Shown here piece by piece: positions 1 through 12,910 of a stretch of 64,000 nt of DNA (positions within the stretch are counted from its first letter, which is position 1; each line of letters opens with the position of its first letter). Origin of the DNA: Trochalopteron elliotii. Lineage: Eukaryota; Chordata; Aves; Passeriformes; Leiothrichidae. The translations under genes were made by a program, and so were the position numbers. The notes under the pieces are model-generated. The model was not told the origin of the DNA and ran no database searches. It saw only the letters and a list, made by a program, of their open reading frames with translations. The DNA lies in NCBI GenBank assembly GCA_024734555.1, contig JANPWX010000054.1, forward strand, positions 8,079,133 through 8,143,132, given 5' to 3'.

Positions 1-2018
1 TTCTTGTTGTAAGACTTATCAAACAACTAAAATAATGTATATTCTTCAGTGAAAGGCTGGCCTGGAAACTTTGAAGAAGATTAGAAGAAAACAAAACAAG
101 TCAACTTATATACACTAGCTAAAATTATCTAATTTTTCTATGTTTGATGTTCAGCAACTGAATAAAATGGTCTATATTCTAGAGGGTTTAAGTACCATTT
201 GATGTCTTTTGGGATTGTGTGGATTTACCTATGCAAGCATATCATTGTCAAATCTATCAAAGATTTGATTATCATGACAGCTTTTCACATCCCAGCTATG
301 TGCCAGTTTTCATAAACTTCTATAAAGAATGCTTCTATTCCCCCTCCTTGTTTAATATCTCCAGGGTATATAACCTAACAATAAAAGATCTAAACCCAAA
401 GAAATAGCAGAAAGCTGAATAAAGCAATAACAATGACTAATTTTCTAGAAGTTCAGTTCTATCTTATTAACAGCAAAAAAAATTCAAATTCTTTTCCTTT
501 ATACCTTCCACTGGAGTCCTAAGAGTAAAAATAATGGAATGTGCCAATTATTGGGTCATTGCAACTGAGATCCCGATTACAAGCACCAGTCTTTCCAGGT
601 TCTTGAAAGAAGACACACATTCTAGGAAGAAAATTAAAGTCTCTATGGGAAGTTCTCCACCAACACTATTACATTCTTTTGAAAACAGAAACTTTGATCA
701 GTTCATAAGGAATAGTATCATCCCTGTGTTTGGTCAACTCCAACTGCTTCTGAGAAACAATCCTTAGCCATTGTCATAAAAATCTGATCTGAAATCCAGT
801 TTTTTCCTCCAGTAGCTCTGGATTTCTGTGCATTGCCTACAATTGGCTAATTTGTTTCCTTGGGACCCTTTCAAAACCCACCTTGTGTGCTGGGCTTCAG
901 ACTACACATTTTTCACAGGGAAAACAATGTTTTAGTCATATGAAGAAACAAAATCTAAATAAGGATGACAGTTTTGACCAATCCACATTTGTTTCTTCAA
1001 AGGTATTTCTTACATGTAGGTTTCTCAAAGTCAGCTTTAGATGGAATTTTTCTACATTTCTCTATTTCGCCTTCGAATTAATTCTGGGATGCTTCCCTCT
1101 TGAATTCCCGTTCCACCTTCTTTTTAATATCTGCCTTTGCACTATTTCAGAAGCCAAGCAGGTGAGTAGCTTGAGAATGACAGTTTACTCTTCAGCACAG
1201 TCATATTGACAGCCATGGGACAGAGTGCTGGTGAAAACTGATAATGCTAAAACTTGTCGACAGATTTATAAAAAGTGTTTAAAAATTCTATTTTCCCCAC
1301 AGAGTTCAAAAAAATTACTTTCTCTAGGAAAGACAAATCACATTTTGGGAATTATTTATTAATCATTTGTGATTAAAGTCTGCTTCATCCCATGTCCCAT
1401 CAAGTCAGGCAAGATCAAAAGGCTCTCTCCATTTGCTGTGCAAGGCTCAAACTAGCAGACCCTTTCTACAGAAACTTTCCATGAAGATGTCCAGAGCCTG
1501 AGACTATTTTGAGACATTATTAATCCTTTCCAAGTAAATTCTATGAAAAGCATTTAAATTTTTCACATTTTCCACCTCCTCAGGGACAGCATTTTCTGTA
1601 ACGACGCTGTAGCTCAATCGTTTCTCCAGTTTGTTATTTTTGAACCTCTGAGCTTTAACATTTCTTCTAAATATCATTTTAGTAATCAAATAGTTTACAT
1701 TAATTAATCTGTTCCAAACCTCTCCTTGCAACAAAAGAAATCCTTTTAAGAAAATGAAAATAACCCAGAGAGGGTGTTTTCTCAGAACTAAAATACTGGA
1801 GTGGGACGTGGGTACCAACATGACTGTGGGCTCATCAGTTCTGCTGAGGGTGAGAGCATCCTGTCTCTGAGCGGGGCAGCACAGCAGTGACTGCACAGCC
1901 CACTGGGAACCCTTTCAGACCACAGGGTGAGAGCTTTTCATTTCCCATTATAAATATTATGAGGGTCTCAAGTCTCAGCTGAGCAGAGAAGTGCTTTGTG
2001 GTCATTTGGAAACAGATA

Positions 2019-2068
2019 CTGATAGGTGCCTGGGAAGCACTGATCATTCCCAATTCAGCACCTATCAG
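2019..2068. repeat. Imperfect hairpin with 11-bp perfect outer arms
   Basis: The outer arms CTGATAGGTGC (2019-2029) and GCACCTATCAG (2058-2068) are perfect reverse complements. Inside them a second 5-bp pairing, GGGAA with TTCCC, brackets a 10-nt loop. The result is a two-tier stem of about 50 nt with small internal bulges. It resembles no element I recognise. It could be a remnant of a small palindromic transposon, a structured RNA, or chance. Confidence 0.5.
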
Positions 2069-2616
2069 GATGAGAGCATTTTAGCATAGCCTGAGGGTTC
2101 ACAATCTGACAGTCTGTAGCTGAGGCAACTCCAGAAGATGCTAAGCCTTCAAGCACTCAGGCCATGGAAGGTGAGAACAGTGTTTCTCTACCCATAAAGG
2201 ATTTCACAAAAAAGAGGGGAAATTTTGCACTCAGTTGTCGTGAAACCATGGAGTGATTACAGTGTAACCTATTAAGGTTAAAAAAAATGTCTGGTTACAT
2301 AGTCCCTGTAATATCATTACATTTTTTCCTGTGATGCCATTGCATGTTTAATTTGAAATGCCCAGAGTGCTAAAATGATGCTTACATTACAGCTGCAAGT
2401 TCTGTCTCTATCTCTTCTCATCCTATGTTAAAATACTGTTAAAATATCCACCTACTCTTCCTATACTTGTTCACACTAGATTCACATCACATCTATACTC
2501 CCAAATAGGCCAAAGAAGAGCTTCTTCATGTTAAACTTATGTTCAAAAACAACAGATAAATCTCACAGAGCTCTAGTCAATTTGGACTACTTTCGAGCAA
2601 TAATAGTCTCTTTTCC

Positions 2617-2673
2617 AAAAAGGGGCAGGGGAAGAAGAAAAATAGAAAGGAGGGGGAGGAGGAGGCAGATGTA
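2617..2673 (+). repeat. Purine-rich low-complexity tract
   Basis: A run made almost entirely of A and G, rich in GGA and GAA triplets, with only a few interrupting pyrimidines. It is simple sequence of a kind common in bird introns and gene deserts. Confidence 0.7.
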
Positions 2674-3947
2674 TATCTGTATTTTTGAAAGCTTCATCCC
2701 ATCCCACTCCAGCTTCTTTTGTTGCTTTCCATGCTTCCGTGAAAATTAAGAAATCAAATGCTCCATAACATTGTCACTGGATTCCCACAGAAGTCTTACT
2801 GTGACTTTCATTAAACAGAATTCCACAGAAGTGTTGTACAGGCTCACTTTTGAAGAAGCCTAATACTACCTTCTTGAATTAGGTTTGGTTAACCTATCAT
2901 CAAAATTAAAGCTGGAAACAATCTCAGGTTAAAATTGAAAAAAAAAATCATATTTTTCTTGTGTTACAATAATATTTTTAGAGCTTTCAATAGAAATAAC
3001 ACTCATGCATAATGCATAATATTACCATTTAGCCAACAAGTATAGAGCCATTTTAATTTCTGAAGGAGACAGTAAACAGTGTAGGCAGGGGTTCTACTTA
3101 ACCCACACACTCCGCTAATACATTTTAGATAACAGGCCAGTGCATTTAAATAAAGTCCAGATTCAATTTAATAGTATTTGTTACAAAGCTTTATCTAATT
3201 ATAATAGTCAATCTTTATTACTAGCCTCACAAGTGCAGAGAACCCTATTATAATCCTTCTTTCTAATGATCTCTTCGCTATCATAGTAATAACACTCAGC
3301 CATAAATTAATCATCTGTTTACAATCGTGAGTAAACATCAACTCAATTAACAATTGATAAATAAACAGTTGACTCTGGAAGCTATTTCTGTTATAAATGT
3401 GGGTACTGAAGGATTCTGCACAGCTTTGCTATTTAACTCAAAAGTGTGTTTCTGTGTATCCAGAGATTTCTGTTCTGCACAGTTTAAATGAAATGTATAA
3501 CATGAACTGCACAGGCTTTCCACTCTAATAGTGCCACCCATCTTTTGTGCTGCTAAGTGTGTGGGAGGATATTGTCTATCTTTTCCAGGGATTGCTTTGT
3601 TCCTCTCAGACTAAACACAAGATGAAGTTAACATATAGAACTGTTTGTTTCTGTTATTAGAACTGCTTAGTAAGCTTTTTCCTTTCTAAGCGTTCAGCTC
3701 ATTTTTGAGTCAAATGCTAGATCACAATTCTCCCTCTAATTAATTTAATTCATTTTTCATCATTTCAGTTGCTGTGGTTTCTTCCCCTTGGTGCATATGA
3801 ACACATTACTGGAGTGACTGTTCAAAGTGAGGAAAACACTTCCCTCGCCCATGTACTCTGACCTGCAAAAAGAAGCTCAATGATTTGTTCCTTACTTCAT
3901 TTCAGTTCTCAGATTTTGTCTTTTAGAATGCAATGACAACTGAACCA

Positions 3948-4136
3948 GGGTGGTTGGGCCCTGGAACAGGCTCCCCAGAGAAGTGGTCACAGCACCAGAC
4001 CTGTCAGAGTTGAAGAAGCATTTGGACAATGGTCTCAGGCACATGTGATTCTTGAGGTTGTCCAGGGCAGGGCCAAGAATTGGACTTAATGACCCTAATG
4101 GGTCCCATCTAACTCTGTTACTCTATGATCTTATGA
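3948..4136 (+). mobile_element. CR1 LINE, 5'-truncated 3' end
   Basis: The stretch matches the 3' end of avian CR1 as I recall it. It begins with the segment encoding the end of ORF2 (GGGCCCTGGAACAGGCT, then AGAAGTGGTCAC). It continues through GACAATGGTCTCAGGCACATG and the GGACTTAATGACCC / GGGTCCCATCTAACTC block, and ends in ACTCTATGATCTTATGA, a decayed copy of the short ATTCTATG-type repeats that close CR1. The wording of the tail resembles the CR1-C/D group, but the subfamily is only a suggestion. Less than 200 bp remains, which is usual for CR1 because reverse transcription often stops early. There is no coding capacity. Confidence 0.88.
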
Positions 4137-7100
4137 ATCATGCCACAAGATCGTGGACATCAAACTATCTCAATGACTCAAGATTCTGGCCTGGGTTGGA
4201 ACTAGGAGACTTCTACCCAACTGCTTCCGGCCTAGCCACTGGTCCACATCTTCATTTCTCCCACAACATTCCTAATAATATCTACACCAAGTTTTCTCTT
4301 TTTTTCTGGCTGACATGGATAAATTTGAAACACTGACAGCTCTCTAGAAGACAACATAAATTCTTGATTTCGTCTCTGTTGGTCAAGGCATACCACCCAT
4401 AGACAGATTGGAAGAGATAAAAGCCCATAACTTCTATTTACCTCCTATAAAAATACTATCCCTCAAAGACTGGGATTGCCCCCATTTTTGCAGCCTTAGT
4501 GCATATTTTTCTCTCAGCTCTACAGCTTGCCTGAGGTTTCTGGAAACTGAAATAACATGCAATCCCACAGAAGACTCAGAAAACACCAAGTGAAGGAAAA
4601 CCACCTGTTTGAAATCTGGTATGGAGCAGATAGGTCTAACCCACCTGGCCCAATGCCAAGGGCAGACACCTGCTTGACATAATTTGAATTGATCCAGGAA
4701 TATACTCTCTTCACAACAAAGATAATTTTCTGCTGTCTTTAATTATCTCTGTGTTGTGTAAATAGACATATAGCCTACAAGAAAAGGAAAACAAACAAAC
4801 CAACCCACAAAAACCCCTCTGAAGCACAACTACTTGCAAAAAAGAAGTGACTACTCTGACTGGAAAAATATGGCAGTCCATGTGGGATCTGACAGGACAA
4901 ATACAGACTACAAGAGAAGAATTACAAGGAATCACAAAAAAATTGTCTGCTCATGGCTGGAATATGTGATACATAATCTATTTATCATAAAAAATAAGAT
5001 TAATTTTAGAGAGTGTTCTTTTCAGATTGTTACCCTTTCCTAATGCATAAAATAATCCATTCTTAGTGACCATCTATTTTCAGCTATAGAGCTTGTGCCT
5101 GAACATACCTCATATTTGTCTTGCCCTGGAAACAATCTCTTGAAGGTAGGACTAGTTTTCTTCAGAAACTCTCTAGCTTGACTAATGACAACTGAGTTAC
5201 CAAAGACATTTGCATTGAATAAACATATGCCTTAAACAAAGAACTTTAAATGTTGCTTTGAAGGAAAGAGATAGTGACTATTTCTATTTTCAAATGCAGG
5301 TCTGTGATGAGTCTGCCATCTGCAATGCCTTTGACTTCATGACTGCACGTTCTCATAAAGTCTGGAACACTCTGTAAGTCAATGCCTGGTCAGTCCTTGA
5401 GAAATTCTTTCCCCAGCCAGTATCACTTGAGTCACTCCTACTATTTGTCATAGCTCCTGCCTTTAATTTAAGACTTTTTGGGAGCAATTTTAGATATTGC
5501 TTTTTAGCAACATTTTCCATTTTCTGTACCAAAGAGAAATTTTGGTACAAATTTTCTGCCTTTTTTAAAACACTAGGCAGCAGTATTCATGCCCTAGAGT
5601 GATTCACATAAGAAAAACACTAGACAATGACTGTTTATAAAATTTTTGAGAAAACTAAGACTGAAATTTACAGAATACTGTAAAAATCATGTAATCCATT
5701 AAAAGACTTGACTGGATTATTTCTATGGTTTTGACTACATAATCCACAATGCACAGGAGGAAAAATGACTTTTCAATCAAAGATTTTTAAAAGGGTAATT
5801 TTTGTCTATGAACTGTTCTGTTATCATTGCATTGCTTCATGGACACAGACACCACAAAAATAAAAATGGTGTGCATAATAATAAAAGCTCACCAGCACTA
5901 AGAAGTAGGAGTAGAAGTGATAAATGCAGTACAGGATTTTTTTTCTTGGTTTTTTTTGGGTGGGCTTTTTTTCCTCCACTTTAATGAAGTCAGCACTCGC
6001 TTTTGCTGCTAGATAACAAATCCCCATGTCAGTACTACATAAAATGTTCATTAGTAACCCTGAATTATCTTATATTTCTGACATTCTAAGTTCTTGTAAA
6101 ATAAATTAATAGTTCATGGTAATACATGATAGTCAACAAGCCATTCAGGAAAATATTTTTAAAAACATACCCCTATATTGACACTCTGCAAAGCTCAGAA
6201 ATGTCAAGCAAAACTTGGACAGAAAACTAAAGGCCTGTTGCTTCAGGACCTTGTGCTCCAAGTCCTCTGAGCTCACAATTCCCAGTGAAAAAGAGTTCAA
6301 TCACACTGAAGAATTCTTTCCATAGGATGCTCTAATGTACAGTGAGCTAAAAGTGCTCAAACCTAAAAGGGAAATTATCATTAAGAAGATCTCACAGGGC
6401 CAGATCTTGCAAAAGAACATCTGATGTACTCCAGAAATGCAGTCAATCTGAAGTTAGTTCTATGACCAAGCACGTGATCCAGACTTGTGACACAGCCAGA
6501 GCTTCAGCACATAGCTAAAACTTAGAAAGAAGTTTCCCCAAACCTAGTGAATCAATAACTTAAGATTATAGCCCACTTTTCCCACTCCTCCCATTTGTTT
6601 TTTTTAATTCCACTGCAGCTTTCTCAAGTTAAAGATGTTCTAATGTGTGGGTTTAGCTGTGCTGATTTCTGTAGGTTAAGCAATGAAATAAGAGTCATTA
6701 TGGATGATGACCTTCCAGTGTCCCTGATATGGGAGATATATGGCATATGACTTGATCCACATAAACTGAAATGTTCAATGATGCAGGAATTTCATAACCT
6801 CTAAGGAATTCATATTCTTTCTGCAACACTGAATGAACTGGAATTATACTAATCTTCCACTGTCTTATCCTACATCTTTAACAACTCCTAAAGATAACCG
6901 TGGCTATTTTATTCAACCATTATTTTTTTCCCTACAATAACCTGGAAGATAGTTATTACTAAATAAATGCACAGTTATAAAGTCTATATATTAATATGAG
7001 AGTTTGAGAACTCAGAGCAGTGACATGACAATAATAAGCAAGCACTGAGCACAGGAACAGATGGCATTGACCAAAGCACTGAATATGTGCTCTTCCCATC

Positions 7101-9326
7101 AGTTATTAGGAATAAAGAATCCTCAGCAGAACAGTTTTAGTCCCAGTAAAGTACTCGTGTCTTCAGCAGCAGAATTCCTCATTAGAAAATTTAAGAGCAA
7201 ATTGATTCTGACTTTGAAAAAGACACTAAGCCTGAGACATTTGAGAGAGAATTCAATATGTTCCACTAAAGACAATACCAAAACCACAGAGAATTTGATC
7301 AGGAGAACATAACAGAGGGATACACAGAAGAGTTTGGCTCACCTCAGAAACAACTAACCCAAAAGAAGAGCTGTATCTCCAGGGAAGATCAGCAAAGAGT
7401 TTACAAGAGAAATAATGTCTGAAAGAATCAGATCTTGGATTCCTGGTGAAATGTAATGAGCATTCAAGACTGGGAGAAATCCAAAGCAAAAAGTTACCAG
7501 TAAACAGTATTACTTGATTAGAACTTTGCCATTTAGAAAAAAGGAGATTGCTCTTGGAAGGCCTAAAAATGTGTGTCTGTGTCTGTAACTGTGTAAAATT
7601 ACCGTATACACATAATCCTAATGAGAAGCAGCATAAAACCTTTGCCTTGACTTTTTCTTCAGAAGTCCAAGTCCAGTGGCAGACTCAAGCTACTAGGTGG
7701 TTTCTAGTTCTCAGTATAGTTCTTGAGAGCCTAAGGCTTTTAGCTTCCAAAAACTCCTTGTGCTACAAAGTACTGGGCAGATCATGTACATTTCTGGTTG
7801 GAGTTATATTGGAAATGTCTCTTGAAAATAAACAAGGAATACATTTTAAATTATTATTATTTTACATGAAGAAGGTACACCAATTATTTAAGCACAAAAA
7901 GTTTCCTGAAATGCTTTTATTCTATCTGGTGTGCCATCTTACATAGTGTTATCCTGCAAACTTCCTTGCTTAAATACTGGAAACAGCCACAAAGGGCTAC
8001 ATATAAATATAACACAGCCTATTCAGATTTATCTTTACCTTCACCCTGACTTTTCCTACTGAATTGAGATTCAGTAAAATAGTATACGGCCTTAAAGTCC
8101 TCTGTAATTAGATAGGTAAAAGCCTGCAAATATGGGAACTTGTAAGAATAAAGATTAAACCTCAGTAAGATTCAATAATGTCTATATAACAATTACAAAA
8201 CATTCTACCTTCCAAAAAACCACACTGGAAATGTGTACACAACATACTGCAAAATATCCTCAAGAGATTTTATTTCTACTCAGACTTTTTCTAAGTATTT
8301 CAAGCAAGTAGCTATTTCATTAACCATTTGGAGGTAGAAAGGGGAATTAGTAGTTCAGCTTAAGGAAATGTAGCTGGACAATTTTTCCACTCAGAACTGG
8401 ATAAAGATAGAACTATCCCAAAAGCTGTTTTTCAATTAACAGTAGCACTCACATATCTATACATACACAAATATAAATAAATAAGGACCATTCTATATCA
8501 CTAAATGTTCATGAACCTATGCTATCTTAGCTATGGCACCACATATAGATGGAATCTCTTAAAGCCCTTGGCTTAAAAGTCAGGCTAGAAATCCCAGACC
8601 ATCTATATAACATTTTTGTTTCCAAAAGAAGCAAGGCATGTTCCTCAGTCTTATTTGAACAAAGGTGATTACCACCCTGTTACGTGAATTGTCAGATGGT
8701 CTTGTCTCTTCACTTTCCCCAGGAACTATTCCTGCCTGCAGTCTCTTTTGCTTTTATCACTGTTTCTCCCCTGTCTATGGATAACATCAGCTCAATGAGC
8801 AAATTTTACACAAAGCAAGAACAAAACAAGATTTGTGGTCATTCTGTCCTCCTCCAGAACTAGGCTCTACAGCCTTGAGCCAGCTGCTGAGAAAGCTTGG
8901 TCTGTTGCTCTCAAAACATCATCCTCAAGGCTGACAGTTTCATAGTTCCTGTGAAACTTAGCTGTCAAGGGAATCTGTCACTACAGCCGGAGAAAAGCAA
9001 TTTCTTAGATAGTTTCAGCCAGTTCCATGGAGAGCTTCGAAAATTATAAGGGAAAAAAGCAAATTTAATCAATACCCCAGCAACAACAAGGGTGCAGACC
9101 AGCAGTGGAGTGCAGTCTCAAAGTGTCAGCAGTCTATACTGCTTATAATTACAAGAGAATTGTTTCTCTTGGGACATACTGCCTCCTACATTAATCCCAA
9201 ATTAGGAAATGTGCAGGTCTACTGGCAGAAAGACAAGCTTATTTCAGTGTATTTGAGTCTTTCAGAAAGGCTCCAAGGGAATTTAGGCTAGCTCTTATGA
9301 TGCAAGAGCCTGCATCAATCCCTATT
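4137..9326. other. Unique AT-rich non-coding sequence
   Basis: About 5.2 kb in which I see no gene, tandem array or recognisable transposon. The longest frame (7548-7946 plus, 132 codons) is compositionally unremarkable and carries no motif. A phrase near 6397 (GGGCCAGATCTTGCAA) resembles the start of an ancient amniote repeat but is too short to call. Confidence 0.6.
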
Positions 9327-10385
9327 TTCATAGGGTTGGAAACAGCCTCCAGGATTGAGTCCAACCTTTGATCAAACACCACCATGGCAACTAAACCATA
9401 GCACTAAGTGGGACATCCAGTCATTTCTTGAACATTTCCAGAGATGGTGACTCCACTACCTCCCTGGGCAGCTCATTCAAATGCTTAACCAAGCTTTGAG
9501 TGAAGAAAATTCTTCTCAGTATCCAACCAGAACCTCCCATGGCACAGCATGAGGCTATGTCCTCACGTCCTGCCACTGGCTGCCTGGGAGGAGAGGCCAA
9601 CCCCCATCTTGCTGCATCCTTCTCTCAGGTAGTTGTAGAGAGCAATGAGGCCTTACCTAAGCCTCCTTTTCTTCAGGTTAAGCAACTACAGTTCCTTCAG
9701 CCTCTCCTTAGAAAACTTAAACTCTAGGCCCTCCACCCCCTCCACTGCCCTTCTCTGGATGCGCTTCAGCACCTCAATGTCTCTCTTCATGTCAGGGGTC
9801 CAAAACTGGACACAGTACTTGAGGTGCAGCCTCAGCAATGCCCAGTACAGGACACTGGTCCTCCCTGGTCCTGCTGGCCATGCTGTTTTTGATACAGGCC
9901 AGGATGCCATTGGCCATCTTGGCCACCTGGGCACACACTGGCTGACGTTCAGCTGCTCTTGGCCAGCACTCCCAGCTCCTTTTCCACTGAGACACTTCCC
10001 AGCCACTCTGCCCACAGCCTGTAGCGCTGTCAGGGGACTGTTGTGACCCAAGGGCAGGACCCAGCATTCGGCCCTGTTGAACCTCAAACAAATGATGTCA
10101 GCCCATTGATCCAGCCCATCCAGATATCTCTGTAGAGCCTTCCTACCCCCCAGCAGATCAGCACACTAAATTAATTATTGAGGGTGCACTTGATCCTCTT
10201 GTCCACATCTTTGATAAAGGTATTAAACAGGATTGACCCCAGCACAGAGCCCTGGGGAACCACTCTAGTTACTGGCAAGCAGTTGGATGTGGCACCCTTC
10301 ACCATCCCACTCTGGGCCCAGGCATCCAGACAGTTTTTAACCCAGCAAACTGCACCTGCCCAAGCCATGGGCTTCCAGCTTCTAC
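9327..10385 (-). mobile_element. CR1 LINE fragment: reverse transcriptase C-terminal half to 3' end, inactive
   Basis: Read on the minus strand, this is about 1.06 kb of CR1 ORF2 followed by a short 3' tail. From its 5' end it encodes the reverse-transcriptase block containing PQGSVLG (10257-10237) and ILFNTFIKDVD, then in other frames AKMANGILACIKNSMASRTR and LHLKYCVQFWTPDMKRDIEV. It closes with the decayed GGTTGGACTCAATCC and TTTCCAACCCTATGA end at 9329. The position where the catalytic FADD (YxDD-type) motif and following residues belong (about 10163-10175) is deleted and replaced by a stop, so the enzyme core is destroyed. Several frameshifts and stops follow. The upstream endonuclease and RT fingers are absent (5' truncation). 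The ATTCTATG-type terminal repeats are essentially lost. This is the longest repeat copy in the window, and it makes all the overlapping open frames artefactual. Confidence 0.93.
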
Positions 10386-10767
10386 AACAGAGGGACTGTA
10401 GTTATTTCAAGTATACTGGTACCATGAAAAATTATGCAATTCCTCTTACGTGCATGTAGATACACATTTAGTTAATTCCACACCACAAAGAAAAAAAGCT
10501 ATACTGATTTGTCATACTGAGTTAACTCCTTCCGTAGCAGGAAATACACTATATTGATATGGGTAGTTTTCAAATTGATAAAGAAATCATCCTTCTGATT
10601 TTTAGTTTCATTCTTTCACAAATCAACCCCTGGGCCTTGCCCATTCCTAGGATGTAACTCCCTGCTAGAATGAGAACATGAGACAGCTACATATGCCAGC
10701 TGAGAATCTAGCCAGATGTATTTATTCTGATTATTCATTTTCTATTCTGTTACTGTAGTGATTGGGG

Positions 10768-10793
10768 AGAAAAAAAAAAACAAAAAAGAAAAA
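10768..10793 (+). repeat. A-rich low-complexity tract
   Basis: A near-uninterrupted run of A with single G and C interruptions. No transposon body ends next to it, so it is not an obvious retroposon tail. Confidence 0.75.
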
Positions 10794-11439
10794 GTCACCC
10801 CTTCCCAATCTAACGCTACACAGCCACAAACATAATGTAAATAAAATCTAACATTCAATTCCCCACAGCACATCCCTTTTGTTACAGTGGCATTTCTGAT
10901 AACAAGAATTACAGCCACATGGAGACTTTTTGTTCCCTACTAAAAGTGTGATATCTCTGAGAGCAGATGATGGTTTTATTACAAAAAACTTTTGTAGTTT
11001 GAAAAGACCAGTAGTAAAAGTTAGTTCAAGGTTTTTATGACTTCTTTTGTTCAGAGGAAACTAAAGGAGGAAAACCACTGGTGATGTATGAAAAGATTGC
11101 TTGTTTACAATCAGTACACAGATCCTTGCCTTTTTCATGAAAGGAAAGGAAACCAGCAGGAGAATTACAATACGGAGCACCTCCCAGGATCTCTTTCACC
11201 ATTCTCCCCATTTGTGTATTAAGCAACAAGGCAGCTGTTGAACAAGTACTATCAACAAAGCAATCTTCTAGCCCTTTGATTTAGGCTATTCATATCTTCT
11301 GCCCTGAAATAAAATGACTTTCACAATTAAAACACCGAAATCAATGCTGTATCTATTGTCATGTCTGCAGGAGAAAAGCTTTAATTACAACTCTAGTTAG
11401 ATAACACAATCATTACACCTCCTTAATCTCAAATATAAA

Positions 11440-11960
11440 ACCAGTACCCTTTCAGTGCTATGCCACCCTTTCTTTGATTTTTTTTATGTGAATGGCTTTT
11501 TATCTGAGCACTTTAATTTGCATGCCTTTGCTGCAAGGCAGCTCCCCGTGATATGTTAATTGCAGAGTGCTTTAAGTACTAAAAGATTAACATAAAACCC
11601 TTTGCAAACAAGCTAATAGTTTATGATAATTTTTGCATGGCCTTTGTCTGTCTATCACTGGATTGCCTCTAGCTGTAATTTTATAAAGAAGCTGTAAAAT
11701 ATCATTTAAACAAGTTCATTTACACATAATTATTACCAGAATCACATTATTCAATTTAGATACTCCAGCCTATTAACAATCCATGAACTAAAATGTAATT
11801 AAACTATTTTCCTTTTATGAACCTATTCATTACAATGTGTGGGAGATGGATCTCTCAGTTTCACTGAAAATTTCAGCACTTTGTTGTTGGAAGTGACAGG
11901 TCTGGCACTCATTCTGTGCTTTTAATTATATTAAAAGTATTTCAAGGCAGGTAAATTAAA
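11440..11960. promoter_or_regulatory. Candidate conserved non-coding element (possible enhancer)
   Basis: About 500 bp free of repeats and simple sequence, with a texture typical of vertebrate developmental enhancers: many TAAT/ATTA homeodomain cores, a perfect POU octamer ATTTGCAT at 11516-11523, and mixed GC-balanced segments between them. These features are visible, but such cores also arise by chance in AT-rich DNA. Conservation, the decisive evidence, cannot be assessed from one sequence. This is an inference with low confidence. Confidence 0.25.
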
Positions 11961-12884
11961 GAATATATTTATAAAAAATGTGTACAAATGCCAAGATGGT
12001 GTCATCCCCTAAAATATATTTATTTCACTCCACACAGTTTGCACTTCTTATCAGATAAAATAAAACCAGGATACACAATTTCAATTAAAAGTTCTCAAGT
12101 TTCCTCATTTTTGAAGAAATAATTGAAAAAAGAAAATTTTATCCCTAACAAGACTGTTTTAGCATTTCAATTGCAGCTCTAGTCTACCACCTTTCAGTAC
12201 AGGGACCTGCATTGAGCAGCTGTGCATATTCCCCTTTGATAAAGATCATCTTAACTCAAAAAATTGTTTATGTTTCAACAAAGACTAAAATCTGCTGTGT
12301 ATTGGTCCATCATGAACTGTTAAGAGTTTTCTTAATGGGCCCAGAGCCACTCACTAACTCAAACTGTCAAAACACCATCCTAGTTTCACTCAGAAGATCC
12401 TTCACCTGGCATTTCACAAGGCTTAGGCATCAGGCCCTGTTTACTCATTGCGTTTTTATCCTAATTATCCTGATTTATCAAAGCATAAATCTGATCTGAA
12501 CAACAGAAGCCTCGGTCATTGCTCAGTGATACAAACTGGAGACTCTCCTGCACAATCCAGGCTTTAGGAGAGCTGCTGAAATAAACTCAATGGAAACATA
12601 ACACATGGGCAATTTGCTCTGATAATCAAAATTATTTTATCTGACACATACAAATCAGAAGACACTCAGCATTTCCTTTTATATGTCAGGATAGAAGCCA
12701 ACAAATCCAAGCGTCACTCATGAGGAAGACAAAAAGAATGGACCCATATTAACCACAAATACTGATTATCCATGGGTTTCAATTCCCTCACACTGGTGTT
12801 AGAATGAGAAACCGATTAAAAATTTAAGCTGTAAATTAGATGGTACCATTACTGAGACAAAGACAGTTCAGAGGGATGCTGTAG

Positions 12885-12910
12885 AGGAGAAAAAAAAGAA
12901 AAAAAGAAGG
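12885..12910 (+). repeat. A/G-rich low-complexity tract
   Basis: A purine-only run dominated by A with scattered G. It is simple sequence with no associated element. Confidence 0.7.

Larger units (their letters stand above)
1..3947. other. Unique AT-rich non-coding sequence
   Basis: No coding gene or recognisable transposon is visible. The open frames are short (the longest is about 130 codons on the minus strand, 1504-1896), carry no recognisable domain and match chance expectation for AT-rich DNA. The stretch holds an imperfect inverted repeat at 2019-2068 and a purine-rich tract at 2617-2673, listed separately. It could be intergenic or intronic. Confidence 0.6.

Noticed and set aside
6395..6415. 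Phrase resembling the start of an ancient amniote repeat (GGGCCAGATCTTGCAA)
   Set aside because: Only one short phrase matches and nothing after it follows the repeat.
9645..10091. Overlapping open frames of 99-133 codons on both strands
   Set aside because: The minus-strand frames are broken pieces of CR1 reverse transcriptase and the plus-strand frame is their antisense shadow. None is a host gene.
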